From Branchinecta lynchi (taxonomy: Eukaryota > Arthropoda > Branchiopoda > Anostraca > Branchinectidae): a DNA stretch of 64,000 nt. Below are positions 1-10,200 of this stretch, piece after piece (positions within the stretch are counted from its first letter, which is position 1; every line of letters begins with the position of its first letter). The notes beneath the pieces are model-generated. The model was not told where the DNA came from. It saw only the letters and a list, made by a program, of their open reading frames with translations, and did not search any database. The stretch lies in NCBI GenBank assembly GCA_023053575.1, contig JAKZAP010000012.1, forward strand, positions 22,990,780 to 23,054,779, given 5' to 3'. The position numbers were made by a program, and so were the translations under genes.

Positions 1-265
1 GTGACAAGTTTCTGAAATCACAAGTTGACAAAATTATTTTCTACTATATTTGACGGTGCAAAACGGGAATATTTATTTTCTACTCTGACATACAGTTTAT
101 CTGGAATCAGACCAAAATTAGAAACTTTGTTATAAGTAAAGTTAATCTGAAGTTAATTAGAGGTTCGATTGAGGATTAATTTTTCGAGTTTTAGTTTCTT
201 GCCAGACAAGTAGTTCATCGGGAATTCTGCCGAAACCGAAAAATTGGTATAAGTACGGAATGAAG
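1..265 (-). repeat. Degenerate family-A repeat (internal units only)
   Basis: The reverse complement resembles the internal tandem unit of family A: a CCGGAC-like box, an AAACTTTT-rich stretch and a TTAATCAACTTCA-like stretch recur in the same order as in better copies such as 34127-35490. Neither terminal GGGATCCCAAAA box is visible, so this is an internal fragment cut by the window edge or by decay. Confidence 0.5.
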
Positions 266-888
266 TTTTGAAACCCGACGAGATTCATAGGCGGTGAGCT
301 TTTCATGCACCATCTGTATGCACGACAAGACTCGCCAGCTCGGAAAGAAACTCGAAAAGCAAAAGCAGATGAGTTACGAAGAAATATTACAAGAATTGCG
401 ACGAACAGGAAGATAATTGAAACTACATTCTAAAAAGAAAGAAGTATAGATTGAAAGAGTTATAAGAAACTTGGAACACTGAATTATTAGTTGAAAAATG
501 TAAATTAACTCAATGGAAAAAGCTGAAAAGTTGAGAAAGATTGAAAAAGAAGTTTAGAAAAAAGTTTAAAAAAATGATAGAACAATCAGAAATAAAACAA
601 TAAGAAAAAGTTGAAAAAAATAAAAAAGTTGAAATTTTGTAAGAAAACACTGAAAAAAAAAATATAAAAAAAGAAAAGTGTCCGGGGAGGGGGGCCTTAT
701 TCAATACCTTAGCCCTAGCAAGCTCATAAAAATCCAGTATCTCTTAGAAACTCTCTAACCCAAATATTCATAAATCTTATAGGAATACTAAGATCCTTAG
801 AACTAGCCCAATAGGTATCATACTTCTAAAAGAGCTGGATAGAAATAGGTGATACCCCTCTCCCAAGCATGAACCTAAGGCCTCCCCT
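266..888. other. Purine-rich, AT-rich intergenic DNA, no gene seen
   Basis: From about 355 to 680 the + strand is strikingly purine-rich (long runs of A and G with few C). The open frame on the opposite strand there is a Phe/Ser-only low-complexity translation and is not credible as a gene. Nothing else was recognised up to the minisatellite at 889. Confidence 0.5.
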
Positions 889-1331
889 GGAAAACTTACC
901 TAAGTTCACTCTGTGAACCTTACCGAAGACTGCTCTGTAAATCTGACCTAAGAGAAGCATGTTAATCCTACCCGAGGTCAACCTGTTAACCGGATCTAAG
1001 GTCATCGCCGGAACCGGACCTGTCCTAAGACTAGGCCGAGGTTCTAAACTCGAAAGTCTGGCAGGCATACCGCATTGTTCAAAACTCGTTTGGCGAGTTA
1101 GCCGCTTTGTTCAGAATCTTGCTTTTCGAATTATGCCTAGCGGCGCAATACCCGCTCTGTGTAAACCCGTAAAACCCGTTCCGTGTAACTGCTATATCCC
1201 GCTTCCGTATCTTTCCCATAAGGCGCTTCCGTGTGTTTGCCATAAGAGTTGGCTTAGACTTTACCATAAGAGTAGGTTTGGACTTTCCCATAAGGCGCTC
1301 TACTATCTTTTCCATAAGGCGCTCTACTAGC
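889..1331 (+). repeat. 24-bp-period minisatellite, about 18 diverged units
   Basis: Successive 24-nt blocks align to one another. The clearest five run from 1212 to 1331, each starting with TTTNCCATAAG or TTTTCCATAAG (unit starts 1212, 1236, 1260, 1284, 1308). Older units further 5' keep the period: blocks beginning AACCTTACCGAAG, AATCTGACC, AATCCTACCC and AACCGGATC follow each other at 24-nt steps between about 912 and 1015. Because 24 is a multiple of three, one + strand frame (959-1330) stays open and reads as an 8-residue repeat with the motif HKA or HKS. I treat the open frame as a by-product of the period. Confidence 0.75.
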
Positions 1332-2057
1332 CCCTCGGCCTAGTCTTACTGCCAGAGGGTATGCACTTCAGGGCCTGGCTGAGAACCGGTTTGGTGATTT
1401 GGTCGTGTCAGCCCTCCCTACGTTGGCAAAAACGGTCCACCCTACGTTGGCTGTAGGGATCTGCCTTCACGTTGGCGTAGTCCCATATACCGCCAGGCTG
1501 CCCTACGTTGGCGTAGTCTGATATACGAGAACTCCTGATGGCTTCAGAGCTGAACGGGTGTCCAAGCGAAAATGGGAAAATTGACCAGCGTTTATATAGC
1601 TGAATGGCTCGCTCATCTGTAACATCTGTTCATCCATACATGCGCAAATGACAAAAAGATCGATGGTATTCTCGCCAAAATGCCTGTCGAGCTCACGGGA
1701 CCATTGACACGAAAACGTCTACGAAGACGCTTACTATAGAGGAGCTGGGAAAACATGGTCGAGCAACACTCCCTTCTTTAATAGGCTCCAAGCTACTCGA
1801 TTTCTTTAGCTGCTGGAAGGGAACCTCCTTGGTGATTAGTTCCATTCTTTGTGCAGAGACATATTTCTAAATTTTGCAGGAAGACGAATACCATCACATC
1901 GACCGTAGTGGCAACTTTGGTGGATGCCGAAAACTAGAAGACCCTGAAGTTAAACTTAAACTTCCAGTTCGAAACCTAGAGGGTACTGTCAGCGAGTCCT
2001 TAGCTGTAAATGGGCAGAGACATGGGTTTCCAGTTTGCGAATCAAACGTAAGAAGTC
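1332..2057. other. Intergenic DNA with four copies of a CTACGTTGGC word
   Basis: A CCCTACGTTGGC-type word recurs at about 1416, 1440, 1469 (as CACGTTGGCGTAG) and 1501. The rest of the interval is unassigned; its 81-codon open frame at 1874-2119 shows no recognisable domain, although the LINE reverse transcriptase begins in an overlapping frame. Confidence 0.4.
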
Positions 2058-2620
2058 TTGACAAATTTTGTAGATTGCCAAGGAATAAGTTGTGCGCACG
2101 CGCACAGGATACTTGCTAGTGTTCTGCGTCAGGCTTCCCAACGAAATGAGCAAGTTTACCTTTGTTCGCTAGATATTTCGAAGGTGTTCGATAGCATTGT
2201 TCATAGTCAAGCTCTGCACTCACTTTCTGTAAATGGTGATAATATTTCCAATATTTTTGTCCTGAGATATTGGTACAGCAATGCACACCTACGTTTAAAA
2301 CTAAATGGGTCTCTCCTGCAAGCAAATATTACAGTCCGTTGTGGTGTACGTCAGGGTGGGGTGTTGTCACCTTATATTTTCAAGATGTGTATAGCTCGGA
2401 TTATTGCCGAGATGTCGCGGACGTATTTTACGGGATTCACTGACGTTTCTTACGTTGCATATATAGATGATATTCTGCTTATCAGTAGATGTAAATCTTC
2501 CCTCTCTCGTACAGTTCAAAGGACTAAAAAAGGTTTTCTTGACATTAGACTTAATTTGAACCTTGATAAATGCGAGTATATATGTTTCAGCGGTACTCTA
2601 CCAAATACTCCTCTTAAAAT
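2058..2620 (+). pseudogene. Non-LTR retrotransposon reverse transcriptase fragment, 5' part
   Basis: The translation contains the ordered core of a LINE reverse transcriptase: a QG...S..A..RIL motif, VYLCSLDISKVFDSIVH (catalytic Asp in motif A), GVRQGGVLSPYIF (motif B) and the YIDD catalytic box, followed by a thumb-like LDKCEYICF segment. Such enzymes copy element RNA at a nicked chromosomal target. The fragment lacks the upstream endonuclease and fingers, and the frame is interrupted near 2620 by a family-A insertion. The rest of the same polypeptide resumes near 3528 on the other side. The clade is not certain; it resembles the CR1/L2/jockey assemblage. A dead genomic copy. Confidence 0.85.
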
Positions 2621-3527
2621 CAACAAGAACAAAGGTGTTGATGGGATCCCAAAAATATAATATTTGATTCAGATAATAGGGTCTGGTCTTCGCCAGATCC
2701 AGTCTTCGCCAGTCTAATCTTCAGAGAAAACCAAGTTCAGATATGCCTCTATAAGCCACATCTATTGTGACGTTACTGATCAAGACTTCTGCCAAGTTTC
2801 CGGTTTCGCCCGGATTCCGAGCAAACTACTAGTCCAGCAAAAAATGAAAATTCAGAAACAAATCCAGCGATCTAATAAACTTTAAATAAAAGTTTGACTT
2901 AAAAAAAATATCCGGTTACAACCGGATTCCTGACTAATCATATGTCCGGGTAAAAAATGCTTGTCGTATACAGACTCAGCCTCTCTTACCCCTTAATCTG
3001 TCATCTAATAAAACTTTTTCTTTAGCAAATTTTCCGGTTTTGGCCGGATTCCGGGCGAACTAGATGTCCGGTGAGAAAATGGTTTTCACCATCGTGTCCA
3101 GCGTCAACTTGCACTCACTCACTCACTGTTCATTTAATCAACTTCAAATAAAACTTTTACTTTTAACCAACTTTTCGGTTTTCGCCGGATTCCGGACGAA
3201 CTACTTGTCCGGCGAGAAAATGATTTTTCAATATCGTGCTCAGCATGCCTTCCTACATCATAATCGACTATCATCTTAGTTGTTTAAAAATATTTTGTTT
3301 GTCCCTTAATTTGAACCCCCACCCCTAAATATAGGGATACAGAGCCCACCTGACCTTACCCTTATACTTGACCTTACCCTTGACCCAGTGAATACTCACA
3401 CCGAGTTTCATCAAAATATCTCATTTCCTTCGAGAGTTATAGTGCGCACAGACGGACGGAAGGACAGACGGACAACTTTTGTGATGTCATAGGTATCCCT
3501 CCACTTACGTTTTGGGATCCCAAAAAT
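2621..3527 (+). mobile_element. Family-A element copy, inserted in a LINE reading frame
   Basis: The copy starts at the AACAAGA(C)CAAAGG terminus, followed by GGGATCCCAAAAA, and ends with ACGTTTTGGGATCCCAAAAA. Inside are repeated units with CCGGATTCCGGACGAAC...TTGTCCGGCGAGAAAATG (about 3000-3230), then the A-family tail: a GAGAGTTAT box, a short GACGGACGG tract and GATGTCATAGGTATCCC. LINE reverse-transcriptase sequence lies on both sides in the same orientation and reading order, which shows that this sequence inserted as a unit. No transposase or RT is encoded; the class of the element is unknown. Confidence 0.75.
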
Positions 3528-4056
3528 ATATCCATTCCCTCTGTTGAAAACTTTCGGTGGCTTTGCTTAACGGTTTGTAAAAATACTTCGCCCTTTTGCC
3601 AGTCTGCAGTATTTGAAGCTAAAAAGATTCAATTTGGATATTCTAAGATTGTGTCAAACCTGTCTAAGTATAACCTTAAGTCTTTGGTTTCTTTGTATTC
3701 AGTTTTTTGCGATCACTCTATACTCTATCTTTCTGGGACTTTTATTTATACATGTTACTACAAATACTGTAAATACCTGCTTTATTTGCCAATATCTTAT
3801 CGAAATCGGAGAATAATCCGAAAATACAAAGCCCTTGTACGTCAAAATTCCAGGAGCTTCATAAAAACGTATCTGGACAAGCGTATGAACGGCTTACTCC
3901 ATATCACGGGCTCATCCGTTTTTCTGTTGATTTTGTTGTATTAGTGTTTCTTCAGTTTTTTATTTGTTTCTTTCTCTTGTTTACTCCACTATCTTCACAT
4001 GGTCATTGTGCAGTGGGTTACAGATAAATTATTATTATTACTATTATTATTTTCTG
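3528..4056 (+). pseudogene. Same LINE, RT C-terminal part and 3' tail
   Basis: The translation (frame around 3540-3944) includes a thumb-region-like VENFRWLCLTV stretch, GYSKIVSN, and YYKYCKYLLYLPISYRNRRI. It matches position by position the C-terminal region of the LINE at 38396-38893 (YYKLAKYLLGLPPWDSN) and that at 48716-48992 ([17 protein letters not shown]). A 3' untranslated stretch ends near 4056 in an ATT-rich tail. Frameshifts and substitutions are present, so it is a dead copy. Confidence 0.7.
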
Positions 4057-5156
4057 CATTGCTCACTATGCTTTATGACTTCAACTGGGACTGCTGTTTA
4101 TGGAGTTGGCAGCCTTCGATAAAGTGACACATAGACTCCTATTCAGTTTCAAACCCAGTAGTACACGAGTCTCTCCTATAGGACAAGAAAGGCCTAACCC
4201 CTTACCTTTCCACACCGCAAATGTACAAAACCAAACACTACTCCGCCCCAGTAATCAACGGACTGCACTTGAGGTTGAAAACCAACAGAAAACGATCGAA
4301 GCGCAGAGCCTTTTGATTGAGTTGATTTGATTGCATATGTGTGCGCGTTTTATTTCGAAAACATGCAGTAATAATGAATGTAGTTCTGAACACGTTGGTT
4401 TGTGTTTTGTTTTATCATCTACTCATAAAGAATGCATTTTCGTGCATCCGTATTGCCTTGTGGCAAAAAGACGTAGCTCCAGTCTTGCAAATCGACAGGA
4501 AGACCTTTTTTTAAATCTAAACCCAGCATCAAAAAACTTAACCGGATGGTGGTCGCGAATTCAGTCACACCGCGAATACCCCTCTCGTGGACCTGCTTGG
4601 CTTCCCTTGCCAACAATTCTTCCCGCACAACAGCAACTCCCGAGCCAAGCGTGTGTTGCACCTTCACAATCGGTGGGAGTGTTATTTCCAGATCCGCCAA
4701 CTCAACGGGACATCCTTTTTATCCCCCACAAAAGATAACATACCCCCCTTTATATCGGAGACCTCCGATAGTGTCTTAAACCCCCATACCTCCCCCTTCT
4801 GTCAACCTGTGCTGGCACCACCGGCGACAACCTGGCACCACCAATTTCTCTCTTTTCAGCTGCAATACTCTTGATAACAATCTCTCCTTGCCGATGCAAA
4901 ATCTCCGACCTCTCGGGGTAGCTAGCGGAAGAAAGGCAGAAGTGGTGTCACACCTGCTGCCAAAGATTGCGGTGATTGATTGACACAGGATATGAGTCGT
5001 TTAGTTTGAGCCGTACGGACACGCTTACTTCTTCTTCCTGAGGATCGCTGGCGTGTTTTGGACTTGGGCCTATAGAGTATTGCGGTACTGAATAGATTTG
5101 AGCCCCTTATTGGTGTGGCTAATACTGACGGCCGACACACCCCCTAGGAAAACAAT
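4057..5156. other. Unassigned DNA, possibly 5' part of the following LINE
   Basis: Several overlapping open frames on both strands (for example 4331-4738 on + and 4419-4700 on -) overlap one another and show no domain I can name. The segment directly 5' of 5157 could be the decayed 5' end of the LINE whose endonuclease starts there, but no ORF1 signature is visible. Confidence 0.3.
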
Positions 5157-6495
5157 TTGTTGTTACAAAGACCTCCAACGAGAACATCAATCCCCACTAA
5201 GGGAAAGTACTACAATTCTGAACTATTTTCTTTCCCTCGGCTTATCTACGCAAATGCCGAGAGTTTAAGTTTTGATAAACTTGCTGAGTTAGAAAGTCTA
5301 GCACCGGTTACAAAGGCATGGATTTTAATGGTTTCTGAAGTATCGACAAACCTGGAACTCCTGAAAATCAGTGGTTTTGACGAATTTATAAAAGTGTGAC
5401 CGGATGACCAACCACTGAGAAACAAGGTGGCGGAAGTTCTTATTTATTCCCATGAAACTTTAAGAGCGACTAGACTTGATGTCCAGTTTCTAACCAATTA
5501 CGATGAAATAATGTGTGTAATTCTAAAACCACGACATTTCCCGCGCAAATTCACTTGTATAGCTCTATGTATGTATTAATACTCCACAGGTAGTGTAAAT
5601 TGCCAAGCATTTGTAGAAAAGTTTGAACTAGGTTCGGATATTTTGTTGCGCAATTAACAAGGTGGGCGGTGCTAATGAACTAAGTTCAAATTTCTTAACA
5701 CGGGAATCGGCCTGGAGCAACTTGTCAATTCTCTCACGAAGCGAATTTCCACAAATACACATGAATTTTACAAAATGCCCACGGCCGGTCCTCCGATTGG
5801 AGGAAGATACCATTTTTCTCTTGAACTTAACCCCACCAGTTCTATTAAGGTGGATTAAAGTACAACTGTAAATACCAGTCGACCGATCACAGATGAGGGA
5901 CTACTAATTTCGGTCTTTGGTTAAGTTGCGAGAAACGGGAAAAGTCAAAGACGTTAAAACTAGTAATGAGACAGCTACTATTTTCCAAGAAACTTTGCTT
6001 CGAAATTACAAGGCTTGTAATTTCCTGAGAAGTCATCAAAACGTTTCTTATCGATTCGACCATATATTTCGCCAGAAGTAAAGAAAATGGTAATAAGTAA
6101 GTAAGCAAAGTATTTATTACCCGTATTTTTCACTTGGAACTAAACGGAGTAAAAAACGATGGCTTTTCCGTCATGTTAATACCGAACAAGCCAACAGATT
6201 GAAAAACAAGCTCAGAAAAGTCACTCGAAAAAACGCAAACAAAAACATGGAACGTCAAGTTAGTGGTACAACCGAATCAAAACAAATGACAGGCAAGGTG
6301 GAAAAAGGAGTTGACTTTGGCCTTTACGAAGACGACTTCGTTACGGCCAACTCTCTTAATAAACATTTGGCTACCATTGTGCGGTCCCTCCCGCCTTTGC
6401 TGAGCGAAGAAGTGCCCACCCCGCCTCCTGAGTTTCTTGATTTCCCTGTAATATCAAAGTCTCGGGTGTTTTTTAAATTAAAAAGACTTGAATGA
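5157..6495 (+). pseudogene. Decayed LINE: APE-type endonuclease and linker region
   Basis: The translation from 5157 has the N-terminal blocks of an AP-endonuclease-like LINE nuclease: IYANAESLSFDKLAELE (cf. the LNARSL-nKl-EL block with its catalytic Asn) followed by ILMVSEVSTNLELLKISGF (cf. the ETW block with its catalytic Glu). After an in-frame stop near 5398 similarity continues as VAEVLIYSHETLRATR and VILKPRHFPRKF. From 6199 the frame reads like the region between endonuclease and RT (an Arg/Lys-rich stretch, FGLYEDDF, then LPPLLSEEVPTPPPEFLDF and VFFKLKRLE). The copy stops at 6495, before the RT. Multiple stops and frameshifts mark it as inactive. Confidence 0.65.
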
Positions 6496-6599
6496 ATTCA
6501 TTACGTGATTTAGCCTTACGGCATTTCACAACTAACAAAGAAACAAAAATCACACAAATTGCACAAACAACTAATAAAAAAAACAAACAAAAAAAAACT

Positions 6600-7250
6600 A
6601 AATAATACACACTGTGAGTTCCATTATCAAACACAAAAAAGCACATACTTTTAAATCAGATCATAATTCGAAATCCAAACATTTAGTTTTCCTAATATAT
6701 TCCAACACAATATTTCTAACGTTCCTAAATTTAAAAACCAAATCAAGATGAAATGGAAAAGGAACACTGATCCTATTAAAGTGAAAGAAGCGTTCACGAA
6801 CAAAAATAGGGGACTCAAAAAGAAAATGGTAGCACTTTCATTTTCACCACAAGGGCACAACTCCTTATCAATTTTTTTGTTCTGTGAAGGAAAAAATTTA
6901 ACCTACAATGACCCGTGATAATCTGCGTTGAATGGTAAGAGGGCTGAACTTTTGAAGCCGCTAATAAAGCGTCTTTAGAAGTAAAAAAGCGAATTGACCA
7001 AGAACTAACTTTATTCTTAAACTCTTTAAACCCTTGACTATAAAGTGTATTTTTCAACGCCTTTCTATTTAGATGAAAAGTTGACTCATGGATTTCTTCA
7101 ACTGCCGAATGGCCTAAAGTGTCTACTAATGATTCATCAGTGAAAGTACTTTGACTGAAGATTTTTTTTTTTACAAATGCTACAGTCTGCTCAAAGAACG
7201 TCAATGATAATGATTTCAAAATCTTTTCGTTCTGCCCAAATGATATAATT
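6600..7250 (-). pseudogene. LINE C-terminal fragment (RNase H end and Cys-rich tail)
   Basis: On the reverse strand 7219-6815 encodes LLAASKVQPSYHSTQIITGH followed by CRLNFFLHR, which resembles the end of the RNase H region and the LTGHg-LN-HL block of RNase H-bearing LINEs. In a neighbouring frame (6860-6651) CPCGENESATIFFLSP corresponds to the CpCG..ET..H/F block that follows. The two pieces lie in different frames, so a frameshift separates them. The 5' side of the fragment runs straight into the tetranucleotide satellite at about 7290. Confidence 0.55.
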
Positions 7251-7289
7251 ACGGCTATTGCAGGGGTATTACCAATTTCCTTTCGAGCG

Positions 7290-10200
7290 TCTATCTGTCT
7301 TGACTGACTGTCTGTCTGCCTGTCTTGACTGACTGTCTGTCTGTCTGTCTTGACTGACTGACTATCTGTCTCTCTGTTTTGACTGACTGTCTGTTTTGAC
7401 TGACTGTCTGTCTTGACTGACTGTCGGTCTGTCTGTCTTGACTGACTGTCGGTCTGTCTGTCTTGACTGACTGTCTGTTTGTCTGTATTTCTTGATTGAC
7501 TGTCTGTCTGTCTTGACTGACTCTCTGTCTGTCTGTCTGTTTTGACTGACTGTCTGTCTGTCTGTCTTGACTGACTGTCTGTCTGTCTGTCTGTCTTGAC
7601 TGACTGTCTGTCTGTCTTTCTGTCTGTCTTGACTGTCTGTCTTGACTGACTGTCTGTCTCTCTGTCTTGACTGACTGTCTGTCCGTCTCTCTTGACTGAC
7701 TGTCTGTCTGTCTGTCTTGACTGACTGTCTGTCTGTCTGTCTTGTCTGACTGAATATCTGTCTCTCTGTTTTAACTTACTGTCTGTCTGTATGTCTTGAC
7801 TGACTGTCTGTCTCTCTGTCTTGACTGACTCTCTGTCTTGACTGACTGTCGGTCTGACTGTCTGAACTGACTGTCTGTCTGTCTGTCTTGACTGTCTGTT
7901 TGTCTGTATGTCTTGATTGAATGTCTGTCTGTCTTGACTGACTGTCTGTCTGTCTGTCTGTCTTGACTGACTGTCTGTCTGTCTGTCTTGACTGACTGAC
8001 TGACTGTCTGTCTTTCTGTCTTGACTGACTGTCTGTCTGTCTGTCTTGACTGACTGTCTGTCTGTCTGTCTTGACTGGCTGTCTGTCTTGACTGACTGTC
8101 TGTCTGTCTGTCTTGACTGACTGTCTGTTTGTCTGTCTGTCTTGATTGACTGTCTGTCTGTCTGTCTTTCTTGACTGACTGTCTGTCTGTCTGTCTTGAC
8201 TGACTGTCTGTATGTCAGTCTCGACTGACTGACTGACTGTCTGTATGTCAGTCTCGACTGACTGACTGACTGTCTGTCTGTCTGTCTGTCTTGACGGAGT
8301 GTCTCTCTGTCTGTCTTGATTGACTTTCTGTCTGTCTGTCTTGACTGACTGTCTGTCTGTCTGTCTTGACTGTCTGTCTGTCTGTCTTGACTGACTGTCT
8401 GTCTGTCTGTCTTGACTGACTGTCTGTCAGTCTGTCTTGACTGAATTTCTGTCTGTCTGTCTTGACTGACTGTCTGTCACTCTGTCTTGACTGACTGTCT
8501 GTCCGTCTTTCTTGACTTACTGTCTGTCTGTCTGTCTTAATTGACTGTCTGTCTGTCTTTCTTGTCTGACTGAATATCTGTCTCTCTGTTTTAACTGACT
8601 GTCTGTCTGTCTGTCTTGACTGACTGCCTGTCTCTCTGTCTTGACTGACTGTCTGTCTGTCTGTCTTGACTGACTGTCTGTCTGTCTGTCTTGACTGACT
8701 GTCTGTCTTGACTGACTGTCTGTCTTGACTGACTGTCTGTCTTGACTGACTGTCTGTCTGTCTGTCTGTCTGTCTATCTGTCTTGACTGACTGTCTGTCT
8801 GCCTGTCTTGACTGACTGTCTGTCTGTCTGTCTTGACTGACTGACTATCTGTCTCTCTGTTTTGACTGACTGTCTGTTTTGACTGACTGTCTGTCTTGAC
8901 TGACTGTCGGTCTGTCTGTCTTGACTGACTGTCGGTCTGTCTGTCTTGACTGACTGTCTGTCTGTCTGTCTGTCTTGACTGACTGCCTGTCTCTCTGTCT
9001 TGACTGACTCTCTGTCTTGACTGACTGTTTGTCTGTCTGTCTTGACTGACTGTCTGTCTGTCTGTCTTGACTGACTGTCTGTCTGTCTCTCTTGACGGAC
9101 TGTCTGTTTGTCTGTCTGTCTTGACTGTCTGTCTGTCTGTCTTGACTGACTGTCTGTCTGTCTGTCTGTCTTGACTGACTGTCTGTCTGTCTTGACTGAC
9201 TGTCTGTCTGTCTTGACTGACTGTCTGTCTGTCTTGACTGACTGTCTGTCTGTCTGTCTGTCTGTCTTGACTAACTGTCTGTCTCTCTGTCTTGACTTAC
9301 TGTTTGTCCGTCTCTCTTGACTGACTGTCTGTTTGTCTGTTTTGACTGACTGTCTGTCTGTCAGTCTGTCTTGTCTGACTGAATATCTGTCTCTCTGTTT
9401 TAACTGACTGTCTGTCTCTCTGTCTTGACTGTCTGTCTGTCTTGACTGACTGACTATCTGTCTCTCTGTTTTGACTGACTGTCTGTCTTGACTGACTGTC
9501 TGTCTGTCTGTCTTGACTGTCTTGACTGACTGAGTGTCTGTCTGTTTGTCTGTCTTGACTGACTGTCTGTCTGTCTGTCTGTCTTGTCTGACTGAATATC
9601 TGTCTCTCTGTTTTAACTGACTGTCTGTCTCTCTGTCTTGACTGTCTGTCTGTCTTGACTGACTGACTATCTTTCTCTCTGTTTTGACTGACTGACTATC
9701 TGTCTCTCTGTTTTGACTGACTGTCTGTCTTGACTGACTGTCTGTCTGTCTGTCTTGACTGACTGACTGACTGTCTGTCTGTCTTGACTGACTGAGTGTC
9801 TGTCTGTCTTGACTGACTGTCTTTTTGTCTGTCTCGACTGATTGCCTGTCTACCTTGACTAACTGACTGTCTATCTGTCTGTCTGTCTTGACTGACTTTC
9901 CTTCTGTCAGTCTTGACTGAGTGTCTGTCTGTCTGTCTTGACTGACTGACTGTCTGTCTGTCTGTCTGTCTGTTTGTCTTGACTGACTGTCTGTCTCTCT
10001 GTCTTGACTGTCTGTCTGTCTTGACTGACTGACTATCTGTCTCTCTGTTTTGACTGACTGTCTGTCTTGACTGACTGTCTGTCTGTCTGTCTTGACTGTC
10101 TTGACTGTCTTGACTGACTGAGTGTCTGTCTGTTTGTCTGTCTTGACTGACTGTCTGTCTGTCTGTCTGTCTTGTCTGACTGAATATCTGTCTCTCTGTT

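Noticed and set aside
4331..4738. 135-codon + frame overlapping a 93-codon - frame (4419-4700)
   Set aside because: The overlapping frames on opposite strands cannot both be real and neither has a recognisable motif.
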